64,000 nucleotides of DNA from Bdellovibrio sp. 28-41-41 (GTDB lineage Bacteria; Bdellovibrionota; Bdellovibrionia; Bdellovibrionales; Bdellovibrionaceae). How positions within the stretch are numbered: the first letter of the stretch is position 1; each line of letters begins with the position of its first letter. The DNA lies in contig NCGL01000024.1 of assembly GCA_002256935.1 (NCBI GenBank), positions 1-64,000 of the forward strand, given 5' to 3'. Both the position numbers and the translations under genes were made by a program. The notes under the pieces were generated by a model. It did no database searches. It was given only the letters and a program-made list of their open reading frames with translations, and was not told the DNA's origin. Of this stretch, positions 17,842 through 25,623 are shown one piece after another.

Positions 17842-18117
17842 CTAGGAAAAGAATTTCTGAAGGTCCTCTCGACTGAGGGCCCTATCAAACGACAGCGCTA
17901 CGCGCTTTCTGCGGGCTAAATGCCCGCTTACTATTTCTACCTGATTCTTTCTTAACGAGAAAAAACTAGCGATAAATCGGATGACTTCATCGTTGGCTTT
18001 GCCATCTTCTGGCGGAGCGTGGACTTTAAGTTTTATTTGATCGTCGTGGATTTTTTCGAATGCGGTCTTGCGGGCGTTAGGTTGGACATAGGGAAAGGTG
18101 AGCCTGTACCAAGGCTT
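17842..18117 (-). pseudogene. DUF167 (YggU family) remnant without a start
   Basis: The minus strand encodes 91 residues in one frame with the YggU/UPF0235 hallmarks: Y-V-Q-P-N-A-R-K-T, then H-A-P-P-E-D-G-K-A-N, then V-E-I-V-S-G-H-x2-R-x-K. The frame opens at a TGA (18118-18120) inside the divIVA coding sequence and contains no ATG, GTG or TTG before the conserved core, so it cannot start by itself. The family's usual N-terminal strand is missing. The simplest reading is that a deletion fused the end of divIVA to the middle of this gene out of frame (junction near 18087-18092). The family has no firm function. Confidence 0.75.
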
Positions 18118-18514
18118 TCAAGTTAGCTTCAAACTGAAGACGAGTACGTTTTAAATCATTCACTTCTTGATATGATTTTCTAAGTGAGTCTTTAGAGTCT
18201 CTTAAAATCATTTCCGCTTTTTGTTGAGCATCTGTGATGATCAGTTTGGCTTCGCGTTCTGCATCGATTTTCAATCTATCCGACATTTGTGAGGCTGCGG
18301 ACATTGTTTCTCGAAGCATTTTGTCTTTTTCTTTATATTCTAGAAGAGATAATTCTTTTTCACGCAGAACTTCTTTTAAATGATTGCGCTCATATATTAA
18401 GGCTTCAAGTTGCGCCGAAATTTGTTGCATGAAATCTGAAACCTCTTGGGGGTCACAACCCATAATTTTTTTAGAAAACGTTTTGTGTGCGATATCGATG
18501 GGCGTAACTTTCAC
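18077..18514 (-). CDS. divIVA: DivIVA-family protein, C-terminally truncated
   Basis: 145 residues. DivIVA proteins form coiled-coil scaffolds at curved membrane (pole, septum) and recruit growth or chromosome-positioning proteins. The N-terminal membrane-targeting domain (residues 1-45: M-K-V-T-P-I-D-I-A-H-K-T-F, then D-P-Q-E-V-S-D-F) and a long coiled coil (45-135) are clear. The conserved F-E-A-N-L-K-A-L-V-Q-A-H-L-S-L is followed at once by C-P-T and stop, where relatives continue; see the overlapping DUF167 remnant. A GGAGGT ribosome-binding site precedes the start, which is GTG. Confidence 0.85.
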   Translation of the reverse strand: MKVTPIDIAHKTFSKKIMGCDPQEVSDFMQQISAQLEALIYERNHLKEVLREKELSLLEYKEKDKMLRETMSAASQMSDRLKIDAEREAKLIITDAQQKAEMILRDSKDSLRKSYQEVNDLKRTRLQFEANLKALVQAHLSLCPT

Positions 18515-18527
18515 GAGACCTCCTTGT

Positions 18528-18554
18528 CTACGGTTTCAGTATACCAAACCGTAG
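18528..18554 (-). promoter_or_regulatory. divIVA promoter inside an inverted repeat
   Basis: On the minus strand an extended -10 element T-G-G-TATACT lies at 18538-18546 (reading leftward). It sits in the centre of a perfect 9-bp inverted repeat CTACGGTTT (18528-18536) / AAACCGTAG (18546-18554). Transcription would begin near 18531, just before the GGAGGT of divIVA. The repeat flanking the -10 resembles a repressor operator, or it could form a 5' hairpin in RNA. No good -35 is visible. Confidence 0.45.
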
Positions 18555-18675
18555 TCGGGAATTAAATATTTGGTTTCGCGGCTGAGCTTTGGTCTTGGTC
18601 TAGGGTCGGGAGGGAAACCCCCGTTTTTATGATTGGGGTGGTTTGGTCTGGTCGTTGCAATACTATAAAGACAGA

Positions 18676-18758
18676 AGCAGCCACAAAGTCTTTCCCCCCA
18701 AAGACGGTTGTTTCATCCCCCCCCCTAAAACCCTGCTTCCCCCAGCGGGGTTTTTTCT
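18676..18758 (+). ncRNA. Candidate small RNA with C-rich loops
   Basis: No coding frame is credible here, yet a strong plus-strand terminator ends the segment. Upstream are a TATAAA (18664-18669) with only a weak -35, and inside are three C-tracts (UCCCCCC at 18693-18699, nine C at 18717-18725, UUCCCCC in the terminator loop). The hexamer AAAGAC occurs at 18667 and 18700 flanking GTCTTT (18688-18693), so two alternative hairpins could form. C-rich loops that pair with Shine-Dalgarno sequences are known in small RNAs of other bacteria. Purely predictive. Confidence 0.25.
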
Positions 18759-18760
18759 TT
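18727..18760 (+). terminator. Strong hairpin terminator, probably bidirectional
   Basis: An 11-bp stem with one G-T pair, AAAACCCTGCT (18727-18737) and AGCGGGGTTTT (18744-18754), is followed on the plus strand by TTCTTT to give a long T-rich tail. On the minus strand it lies just after the stop of the frameshifted gene at 18770 and would end that transcript, with a shorter T-run. Confidence 0.75.
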
Positions 18761-18769
18761 TGGGGCAGG

Positions 18770-19175
18770 CTATTTTGGTTGGGTTTGTTGGGATTTAATT
18801 GAACTGTCTTTCTTTTCTAGGAATTGATCGCAGAATTTTTTGTACGAGAACTTTTCGGGAGTTGGCGGGAAATCCATACTGGCGGCTAAAGTTTTGGCTC
18901 TTAACTCTGGAGAGCCGATGTCAGAAGGTTTTGCGATTGGATTTGAATTTAGGTTGGCTAATTTTAAGCGCGCGTGAAATTCAACTTTTTCTAAGCGTTC
19001 TTTTTCGAGTTCTAGCTCGGCACGCTCTTCATATACAGTTGTTTTTTTATAGCCAAATAGGCCTGTTCTCGCTTTCGCTGATTTTCTAGTGAATTGCGAT
19101 AAGTGTCCTGAGTTAATTTGTCGGCGAATAAAATGCTAGAAATAAAAAGATAAAGAAAGAAGTGATTTTTAACAT
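18770..19175 (-). pseudogene. Exported coiled-coil protein broken by two frameshifts
   Basis: Reading the minus strand from ATG 19173-19175 (GGAG 11 nt upstream) gives a signal peptide M-L-K-I-T-S-F-F-I-F-L-F-L-A, then the frame ends. One base added near 19134 restores I-L-F-A-D-K-L-T-Q-D, an ideal signal-peptide end, and a charged helix. A second one-base shift near 19032 restores E-E-R-A-E-L-E-L-E-K-E-R and runs to a TAG at 18770. The joined product is about 134 residues: a secreted, charged, probably coiled-coil protein of unknown function. It directly follows the metalloprotease gene (stop and start overlap region), so likely the same transcript. Confidence 0.7.
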
Positions 19176-19178
19176 CTG

Positions 19179-19988
19179 CTATTTAGCTCCATATATTTTT
19201 TGAATTAGAACTTGGTCACCGGCGCTAAGCTTTGTCGCATAACCCATGACTGAGGCGAATTTTTCAAAGCCAGGACGAGGAACCATAATTAGTTTTCCAT
19301 TTATGCTATAGGCTGCGTTCCAGTAGTGCATTATTGATAAGAAATCATAAGGCCCGCTGTTATCCATACTTCCCAAAGAGAGTTTATCGTACGAGTATGA
19401 CATCTCTCCTGCATTTTCTGGAAAGACTTCTATATATTGATCGCGATCTGGGCGTTGATGTTCGTGAATCAATCCCAACACATGGCCTAACTCATGTAAC
19501 AGCGATACCGGATTCCAGCACCAATCGGCTGCAAAATTAAAAACGCGTTCGCCACCAGAGTTTCCGGCACCGAGTTCTGTCCAGCAACGATTAGCGGCTT
19601 TGGTATTTGTGACTAAAAGATAGCTTGATTCAAATAAACTTTTCGCTCGACAACGGACTTTGGCGACCTTGCTCCATTCTGCACAGGCCTTCCAAAATAG
19701 ATCTTTTTGGGCTTCTGTGATGTTCGAATGAAACTTTACTGGAACTATTCCGTTCTTCCATGACTTTGATGTGTAGGCCTGAAATCCGGTAGCGCCTTTT
19801 TCTACAACCTGTGACGAAGCATCGATATGATAATCGCCATAATCAATTGTGTTTTTTATTTCTTCCTTTTCGATGGGTACGCCCGGTGGGTAACTGATTC
19901 CTTTTTGGCAAGAAATGATCCCGATGAAAAAACTAGTAAACGCACTTATAAAGGCAAAGACTAGTAGGATCTGTTTTAGGTAAGTCAT
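19179..19988 (-). CDS. Astacin-like zinc metalloprotease lipoprotein
   Basis: 269 residues. The N-terminus is a lipoprotein signal: hydrophobic residues 6-25 and lipobox G-I-I-S-C with C27. The zinc site H-E-L-G-H-V-L-G-L-I-H-E-H-Q-R (H165, E166, H169, H175) matches the astacin/M12A signature HExxHxxGxxHExxR, and a Met-turn S-I-M-H-Y lies at 218-222. Two cysteine-containing motifs (R-C-W-T, W-C-W-N-P) are likely disulfide-bonded. It would be anchored to a membrane facing the periplasm or the outside, and a role in digesting prey protein is plausible but inferred. Confidence 0.93.
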   Translation of the reverse strand: MTYLKQILLVFAFISAFTSFFIGIISCQKGISYPPGVPIEKEEIKNTIDYGDYHIDASSQVVEKGATGFQAYTSKSWKNGIVPVKFHSNITEAQKDLFWKACAEWSKVAKVRCRAKSLFESSYLLVTNTKAANRCWTELGAGNSGGERVFNFAADWCWNPVSLLHELGHVLGLIHEHQRPDRDQYIEVFPENAGEMSYSYDKLSLGSMDNSGPYDFLSIMHYWNAAYSINGKLIMVPRPGFEKFASVMGYATKLSAGDQVLIQKIYGAK

Positions 19989-20099
19989 TCCTTAATATTA
20001 CCATCAGCGACTAGTGCCGTCTGCGCGTCAAAAGTAGTGATCGTGGTAGAGAATATAGATAGACCTTTTTACAGGTCGGTCTGGAATCAATAATGTGAA

Positions 20100-20570
20100 T
20101 TAGCTTTTTTCAATTTTAGACACGATCGATGTTGTTGATTTTCCATCGATAAACACTAACGAAAGCACTTGTCCGCCGTAGCCCTGAACAAATTCGCCGC
20201 CAACGATCTGGTTGATTTTCCAGTCGCCTCCTTTAACAAGGACATCTGGGTGAACCATCTTGATCAAATTTTCTGGTGTATCTTCTGTAAAGATGACCGT
20301 GGCATCAACCGACTCTAGAGCCGCAAGAATTTCTGAACGATCATTTTCATTTTGAATTGGACGAGTCGGGCCTTTTAAACGTTTAACAGATGCATCGGCA
20401 TTGATTCCAACAATTAGAAAATCGCCTTTGGATTTAGCTTCTTTTAGATATTTAACGTGACCGACGTGCAATAAATCAAAACAACCATTAGTGAAAACAA
20501 CTTTTTTATTTTTTCTAATGGCGTTTATTTTTTCTAATAGATCTTTAGAATTGGAATAGAATTGGCCCAT
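20100..20570 (-). CDS. hldC: Heptose 1-phosphate nucleotidyltransferase (RfaE2/HldC type)
   Basis: 156 residues, the normal size for a stand-alone domain II of RfaE. It transfers a nucleotide from ATP to heptose 1-phosphate, giving the ADP-heptose needed for the LPS inner core. Signature T-N-G-C-F-D-L-L-H-V-G-H (residues 27-38), V-G-I-N-A-D-A-S-V-K-R-L-K-G and the C-terminal G-K-S-T-T-S are all present. The partner kinase is encoded separately at 58836. Last gene of the minus-strand group prmA-rsmE-RDD-hldC. Confidence 0.94.
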   Translation of the reverse strand: MGQFYSNSKDLLEKINAIRKNKKVVFTNGCFDLLHVGHVKYLKEAKSKGDFLIVGINADASVKRLKGPTRPIQNENDRSEILAALESVDATVIFTEDTPENLIKMVHPDVLVKGGDWKINQIVGGEFVQGYGGQVLSLVFIDGKSTTSIVSKIEKS

Positions 20571-20584
20571 AACAATGTATCCGG

Positions 20585-21442
20585 TTATTTTCTGCGAACT
20601 AGGGGTAAATCCAAAAACTCACCCATGAAATCACGATCAAATGCCCATGATACTAACGGAACGATAAATCCGCCGCTAATCAGGATTAAAATACTTCGCA
20701 GAGCAATTTTAGTTAACGTAAAGAAATCAACCTTGTCGCCGCGAACCTGGATTTTTTGATCGTAAGCCCATTCACCCGGCGTGTAACCAAGGAAAGAACG
20801 GAACGTAACGTAGTAAATAAAACCAACACTGCAGAATAATAGGAACAATGAAATGTACACTGAGCCTTGATCATCTGGGTTTCTGATATTTTGTAATAGA
20901 TCGATTTTAGTAATCGCTAGCAGAGCTACTAAGAATAACAAACTAGAGGCTACCACTAACATTAAATCTAAAAACATCGCCGTTGCTAGGGGGCCTGAAG
21001 CTTTGTAAATCGGTTCTGTTTTAGATGTGATAATTTTCGTAACTTGATTTTTTGGAATCTCGAATTGCTGATTCGCTTTTTGCTTTGACGTTTCGATGTT
21101 TTTCAAAATCTCGTCCACGATATCGTGAGTTTGACCTTGAGCCAGTGATGCACGTGTTTGATAGATATCAACATCCGATGTATTGGATGTATTAACTGTT
21201 GCGGTCGAATTTGATTTTTTATTTGGTAGTGGCGTTGAAAACATAGTCGCCACTGAGTCACTTGTAAAAGACTTGCTAGCCACAGACTTAGTCTGTTTTG
21301 ACGACAATTGAGTCGTTGAAGATCTTTGATCATTCAAAGTCGGTGCTTTTTCATTAAGAGGCTTTTGGTTTCTATGGAAACCTAGACCATCCGTAATGGG
21401 TTTGAATTCAAATTCTTCGAAGGGGTCTACTTCATTGTTCAT
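20585..21442 (-). CDS. RDD-family membrane protein
   Basis: 285 residues. A long polar N-terminus (1-150, Ser/Thr-rich, cytoplasmic) precedes an RDD domain with three to four membrane helices (about 153-178, 190-213, 235-262). The G-Y-T-P-G-E-W-A-Y-D-Q-K-I-Q-V motif is the conserved loop of the family, and A-F-D-R-D-F follows. RDD proteins are of uncertain, possibly transport, function. The start overlaps the rsmE stop by one base and hldC begins 14 nt beyond its end. Confidence 0.85.
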   Translation of the reverse strand: MNNEVDPFEEFEFKPITDGLGFHRNQKPLNEKAPTLNDQRSSTTQLSSKQTKSVASKSFTSDSVATMFSTPLPNKKSNSTATVNTSNTSDVDIYQTRASLAQGQTHDIVDEILKNIETSKQKANQQFEIPKNQVTKIITSKTEPIYKASGPLATAMFLDLMLVVASSLLFLVALLAITKIDLLQNIRNPDDQGSVYISLFLLFCSVGFIYYVTFRSFLGYTPGEWAYDQKIQVRGDKVDFFTLTKIALRSILILISGGFIVPLVSWAFDRDFMGEFLDLPLVRRK

Positions 21443-22212
21443 CAGGCCTCCATAAGATCAAATTCATACTTTAGGATGGACAGTCCAGTAAGGCAAGCCG
21501 TTTCAACCCTCAGAACCTGAGCTCCTAAAGTGACAGGACTTAAGCCAAGGCTCTCTAAGCCATTGATTTCATTGGTGGAAAATCCGCCCTCACTGCCAAT
21601 GACTAATCCTATGTTTTTGATCGGTTTGTGTTTCTGTTCGTCCTTAAACTTTGCGACCGCTTGCTTCGCATTGAGGGCTGATTCCCCCTCATAAAAGAAT
21701 AGACACTGATCAATCGCTAACTGGTTAATTTTCTGTGAGAAGTCTTTCCATGCGAATGGTTTTTCAAGGCGCATCAGTTCCCCGCGGCCCGATTGCTGAG
21801 TCGCTGAAACGATAATTTTTTGCCAGCGCTCTTGTTTATGGGCCAAATCCTTGTCCTGCATACTTTTAACAAATGAGTATTCGGAATAGAACGGGTGGAT
21901 GGAATGAACACCCATTTCCACGGCTTTTTCCATAACGGATTCAAGCGTAGAGAATTTTGGCATCGACATGAACATATGAATATGAGGATGTTTTAATTCT
22001 GGAATTTTTCTAACTTCAACGACGGTAACACTAGCGCGTTTTTTTTCAACGGTATCGACGTGAACTAAAAAACCTTGGCCGGTGGAATTGATTAACTCAA
22101 AATGCTGATCTTTACCGACTCGGCATACATCAAAGATATGATGAAAGAGATCTTTATCGATAACTAGCTGTTCACCAACTTGTAAATTGATGTCGAGCCA
22201 GTATCTACGCAT
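21442..22212 (-). CDS. rsmE: 16S rRNA m3U1498 methyltransferase RsmE
   Basis: 256 residues, SPOUT-family methyltransferase with a trefoil knot. N-terminal PUA-like domain (residues 1-65), then the SPOUT domain with the AdoMet-binding motifs L-V-I-G-S-E-G-G-F-S-T-N-E-I and L-G-A-Q-V-L-R-V-E-T-A. Methylates U1498 of 16S rRNA at N3. It overlaps prmA by 8 bp, a pairing common in many bacteria. Confidence 0.95.
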   Translation of the reverse strand: MRRYWLDINLQVGEQLVIDKDLFHHIFDVCRVGKDQHFELINSTGQGFLVHVDTVEKKRASVTVVEVRKIPELKHPHIHMFMSMPKFSTLESVMEKAVEMGVHSIHPFYSEYSFVKSMQDKDLAHKQERWQKIIVSATQQSGRGELMRLEKPFAWKDFSQKINQLAIDQCLFFYEGESALNAKQAVAKFKDEQKHKPIKNIGLVIGSEGGFSTNEINGLESLGLSPVTLGAQVLRVETACLTGLSILKYEFDLMEA

Positions 22213-23113
22213 GCTTTACCCAGAAGCCGACCCAGTCGTCTTTCTCTAAACGCATTTCAATTTTCAATTTTTGATCTTCGATAAAATCAGTAAGGAAGTA
22301 AGATTCGTGTTCTTTTAAGATCCCAGTTAGGATCATAGAACCATTAGGTTTCATGCATTTCACAAGGCTAGTTCTAATTTTTACTAAAACGCCGTCGATG
22401 ATGTTAGCAACGACTAGATCATAGTGTTCACGGATATCTTCTATCGGAGTTCCAGAAACTTCAAAATGAGTTGTCTTATTGATCGCAACATTTTCACCCG
22501 CAACGCGAATAGCTTCTTGATCCACTTCTAAACCTTTGACGCCAGCAAAGCCTTGATGGCGAGCTAGAATTCCAAGAATCCCTGTGCCAGTGCCGACATC
22601 AAGTAATGTTTGCGTATTTAGGTTAGATTGCTGTTTTCCATATTTAACGATTAAGTAGGACGCCATTTGAGTCGTCGCGTGTGTGCCAGTACCAAATGCC
22701 ATTCCAGGGTCGATGAATATAGGCACTGGGCAGTCTGCGGGAACGGGTTCCCAGCTAGGAACAACCCAATATTTATCGACAAGTTTAAATGCCTTGAAAC
22801 CTTTTTTCCATTCTTCTAACCAATCTTTAGTTTCTTCTTCACTAATTTCCCAATCAATATGCGGAGCCATTTCTGTAAGACCATCAAAAAAATCGCATCC
22901 CGGGCGTTCGTTGAAAAATACATCTACTGAAAAACTCTTTTGATAAAGAACTTTGGGCTCATAAACTAAACTTGGTTGTGTAAAACTTAAAGCTTCTGAT
23001 ACGCCAAGAGCGCCGCAATCAAAGCAGTGCTTGGTTACAGTTGATTCTGAATCAGAGCTAATGTTTTTTAATTTGATTTTAAAATAGGTAGTTGCCGGTG
23101 CTGTTGTCGTCAT
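22205..23113 (-). CDS. prmA: Ribosomal protein L11 methyltransferase PrmA
   Basis: 302 residues from the ATG at 23113; an in-frame GTG 27 nt upstream adds nine residues unlike the family, so I prefer the ATG. N-terminal substrate-binding domain (about 1-105) and a class I methyltransferase domain with L-L-D-V-G-T-G-T-G-I-L-G (motif I), L-E-V-D-Q-E-A and the V-V-A-N-I-I motif (N-I replaces the more common N-I-L). A conserved F-G-T-G-T-H-A-T-T segment lies before motif I. Methylates Lys and N-terminal groups of L11. First gene of the group down to hldC. Confidence 0.93.
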   Translation of the reverse strand: MTTTAPATTYFKIKLKNISSDSESTVTKHCFDCGALGVSEALSFTQPSLVYEPKVLYQKSFSVDVFFNERPGCDFFDGLTEMAPHIDWEISEEETKDWLEEWKKGFKAFKLVDKYWVVPSWEPVPADCPVPIFIDPGMAFGTGTHATTQMASYLIVKYGKQQSNLNTQTLLDVGTGTGILGILARHQGFAGVKGLEVDQEAIRVAGENVAINKTTHFEVSGTPIEDIREHYDLVVANIIDGVLVKIRTSLVKCMKPNGSMILTGILKEHESYFLTDFIEDQKLKIEMRLEKDDWVGFWVKHA

Positions 23114-23224
23114 ATGGCACCACAAGTAGCAGCTTCCCACAACGCGGTCAAAAACGTTTTTCTTAAGTGCTGTTCACTAGTTACAGATTACAGGGTAGGG
23201 GCGGTGGACGGGGGTAGAAAGCAA

Positions 23225-23602
23225 TTAGTTGGTTTCTAGAGAATCGCCAATCATAAACCAAGGATTATCTAGCATAGGAAGTTCTTCACGAGTGAATACT
23301 TTCACTTCGCGAGCCACAGCTATTTTTCCATAGACAGCGATAATTTTGAGTTGGCCAACGGGGGACTGGATTTCACCCATCACTTGCGAGCCAGAAGCAT
23401 CTCTCAACGTAACTTTGCGGGTAACGGTGTAAACTTGATTCTTCTTAAGTTTGGCGCCGTCGCCATTCTTAACATAGAAATCCTTATAAACAGGGTCCGT
23501 GTCAGATAACGGGATGTTCCTGCGTACTTCAAATATTGAAATTTCATCGGCCGAAGCTAAAGAGTGCATTGCTAGTAAGGCCAGAACTAAAATCCATTTC
23601 AT
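23225..23602 (-). CDS. Small secreted protein, unknown function
   Basis: 125 residues with a Sec signal peptide (1-18, ending L-A-S-A). The mature domain is short and beta-rich, with a V-Y-T-V-T-R-K-V-T-L-R-D-A-S-G strand pair and an I-A-V-A-R-E-V-K-V-F motif resembling small SH3-like or OB-like barrels, but I do not recognise a family. Only 60 nt separate it from the downstream rluB stop side, same strand. Confidence 0.7.
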   Translation of the reverse strand: MKWILVLALLAMHSLASADEISIFEVRRNIPLSDTDPVYKDFYVKNGDGAKLKKNQVYTVTRKVTLRDASGSQVMGEIQSPVGQLKIIAVYGKIAVAREVKVFTREELPMLDNPWFMIGDSLETN

Positions 23603-23661
23603 ACTAGCTCTATCGGAGTCTCATTTTTAGACTTCACAGAACCTAGGACTAGATTTAACGC

Positions 23662-24597
23662 TTATTTCTCGGTAAACATCTTGTTGAAGTCGCGGTTTTG
23701 CTTGTGAGTCGCTTTAAACGCGCGCTTGCCGACATGCTTGCCTGGGACGGGTTTAGCCGGTTTGCCCTTAACATTGGGTTTGGCATTTATTCTTGGTTTC
23801 ATATCTGTGGGCAAGTCTTTGATAAAAACTTTTTTAAGGTCGGTTTCATCAAGGTAAGTTAACTCACCACGATCAAGTTTACCAATTTTCAACTGGCCGA
23901 TAGCCACGCGTTGAAGCTTCATCACGTCATAGCCGATTTTTTCAAACATGAAACGGATCTGACGATTTTTACCTTCGTTGATTACAATTTTGATCCAGTT
24001 ATATTGCTTAGAACCTTCCTTGCGACTGATTTTCTCTACATGAAGGGCCCGTACACGGCCACCAGGAATAGAGACACCCATGCGCAGACGATTCAGATTT
24101 CTGTCGTCAGGTTGGCCATCAATTTTTACTAAGTATGTCTTTGTGATGTCGTTCTTTGGCTGCATCACTTTATTTGCGAATTCGCCATCGTTAGTGAATA
24201 GTAATAAACCTTCAGAATCCCAATCCAGGCGACCCACTGGAAATACACGTTTAGAAATTGCACCTAGGTACTGAGCCACCGTTGGGCGACCCAATTCATC
24301 TTCCATCGTTGTTAGGATGCCTTTAGGTTTGTGAAGCATTAAGTATATTTTGTCGTGATCTTGTTTGATCGGCTTGCGGTCAACAGTGATGCGATCTTCA
24401 GTAGGGTTTACTTTGATGCCTAACTCGAACACCTTTTTGCCGTTAACTAGGACGCGACCGTCAGCGATGATACCATCGGCGGCTCTGCGGGAACAAATAC
24501 CAGAATCGGCTAAGAACTTGTTAAGTCTTACAGTTCCCGTGGTGTCTTGGTGTTTAACTGTGGATTTAGCTGTGGTTTTATTTGATTTTTCTGCCAT
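23662..24597 (-). CDS. rluB: 23S/16S rRNA pseudouridine synthase, RluB/RsuA family
   Basis: 311 residues. N-terminal S4 RNA-binding domain (about 23-70: R-L-N-K-F-L-A-D-S-G-I-C-S-R-R) followed by the RsuA-type catalytic domain with G-R-L-D-W-D-S-E-G-L-L-L-F-T-N-D-G, the D being catalytic, and G-K-N-R-Q-I-R-F-M. The Lys/Pro-rich tail after residue 260 is typical of RluB proteins. RluB makes pseudouridine 2605 in 23S rRNA; assignment within the family is by overall shape. Its start overlaps the upstream gene by 70 bp. Confidence 0.9.
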   Translation of the reverse strand: MAEKSNKTTAKSTVKHQDTTGTVRLNKFLADSGICSRRAADGIIADGRVLVNGKKVFELGIKVNPTEDRITVDRKPIKQDHDKIYLMLHKPKGILTTMEDELGRPTVAQYLGAISKRVFPVGRLDWDSEGLLLFTNDGEFANKVMQPKNDITKTYLVKIDGQPDDRNLNRLRMGVSIPGGRVRALHVEKISRKEGSKQYNWIKIVINEGKNRQIRFMFEKIGYDVMKLQRVAIGQLKIGKLDRGELTYLDETDLKKVFIKDLPTDMKPRINAKPNVKGKPAKPVPGKHVGKRAFKATHKQNRDFNKMFTEK

Positions 24598-25553
24598 GGT
24601 TCGCCGCTCTTTGCTGGATCGTTTTGTGTCGTCACAAGTAAGTGACGGACTTTTCTTATCAAGTCCTCTAGGCGCTTGTCACCTACATACACGTTTTCCA
24701 GAGCGGATTCGGATTGAGAGAGTAAAATAGTAATATAGTTCTGCCAAGATTCTGAATTTTTTTCCCAGAAACCAAGGGTAATATCCTCTAGCTTCTTAAC
24801 AATATCGCCATAGAACGGATCTGTGCCTCTAGACACAAAGAACTGCTCTATGCGCTTAACCGGCCAGAATAGCTTTGGGATATCGTGCAATTTGGCGTTT
24901 TGGATGTCCTGAGACTTCTGGAACATGTATCCGCGAGTCAGGGCGCCCGTGATAAGGCCATTTTTGATCGTAAACTGCATCAAGTGATGGGCGCTGACTT
25001 CCAGAGTGTGGACAAACTGAGAATCAAGTTCCATAGACGAATCAAAAGAAATTTTAAGCTGAGTACGTAAGGGCTCTAGAACGCCATTTCGGATAGTGAA
25101 CTTACGATCCAATTGAAGAACGTCGATACCGCTGCCATCTTTCAAAATAAACGCGAACCATTTTTTCTGTTCAGTGAAGATTTTGAATTTTACTTCTTTT
25201 ACGTAACGAGCGCGGATGTATCGAGTTAGAATTTCTTCAACGGCCTTGGGAGATTCCACTTCGATGATCTGAATTTGATCAGGAAAAGTAATCTTCGATA
25301 GATCAAAGTGATTCTGATAAAAGTCGTTAAAGTTTTTTAATAATATTTGAATTTCGTGGCTCAGATGCCCGCGATTCGAGTACCAGTGCGAGTATTCAAG
25401 GCATTGATAAAAGAACTCGCTGATCAATCCATCGGAAAGTTCTTCTTCTGGCGAGTGAAAGGCTTTTAAATAGTTATACAAAGCCAAACGCGTTGGAGAC
25501 GTGTGTGGATTGATTTCGGTTAAAAACTTGATTAAATAGGCAACTTTCAACAT
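24528..25553 (-). CDS. Conserved-looking cytoplasmic protein, unknown function
   Basis: 341 residues, no signal peptide or membrane helix. Mixed alpha/beta composition with no motif I recognise; the last 30 residues are Gln/Asn/Pro-rich and may be disordered. The 70-bp overlap with rluB means the tail and the rluB start share DNA; the true rluB start could lie further in, but its ATG at 24597 is the best available. Divergent from the coiled-coil gene at 25624. Confidence 0.7.
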   Translation of the reverse strand: MLKVAYLIKFLTEINPHTSPTRLALYNYLKAFHSPEEELSDGLISEFFYQCLEYSHWYSNRGHLSHEIQILLKNFNDFYQNHFDLSKITFPDQIQIIEVESPKAVEEILTRYIRARYVKEVKFKIFTEQKKWFAFILKDGSGIDVLQLDRKFTIRNGVLEPLRTQLKISFDSSMELDSQFVHTLEVSAHHLMQFTIKNGLITGALTRGYMFQKSQDIQNAKLHDIPKLFWPVKRIEQFFVSRGTDPFYGDIVKKLEDITLGFWEKNSESWQNYITILLSQSESALENVYVGDKRLEDLIRKVRHLLVTTQNDPAKSGEPWQKNQIKPQLNPQLNTKTPREL

Positions 25554-25623
25554 AAGAATAAAATAGGAATTTTTTAGTGATTAGTCTAGCATTATCTTCT
25601 ATATATTTACTTCAGGAGGCTTT

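Noticed and set aside
17911-17927. GCGGGC / GCCCGC hairpin as a terminator for the Fic gene
   Set aside because: It falls inside the conserved DUF167 core on the minus strand and is followed by only a weak T-run; coding constraint explains it.
18799-19089. 96-codon plus-strand frame, M-N-C-L-S-F-L
   Set aside because: It lies antisense to the frameshifted exported coiled-coil gene, has no ribosome-binding site, and its residues are unlike a natural protein.
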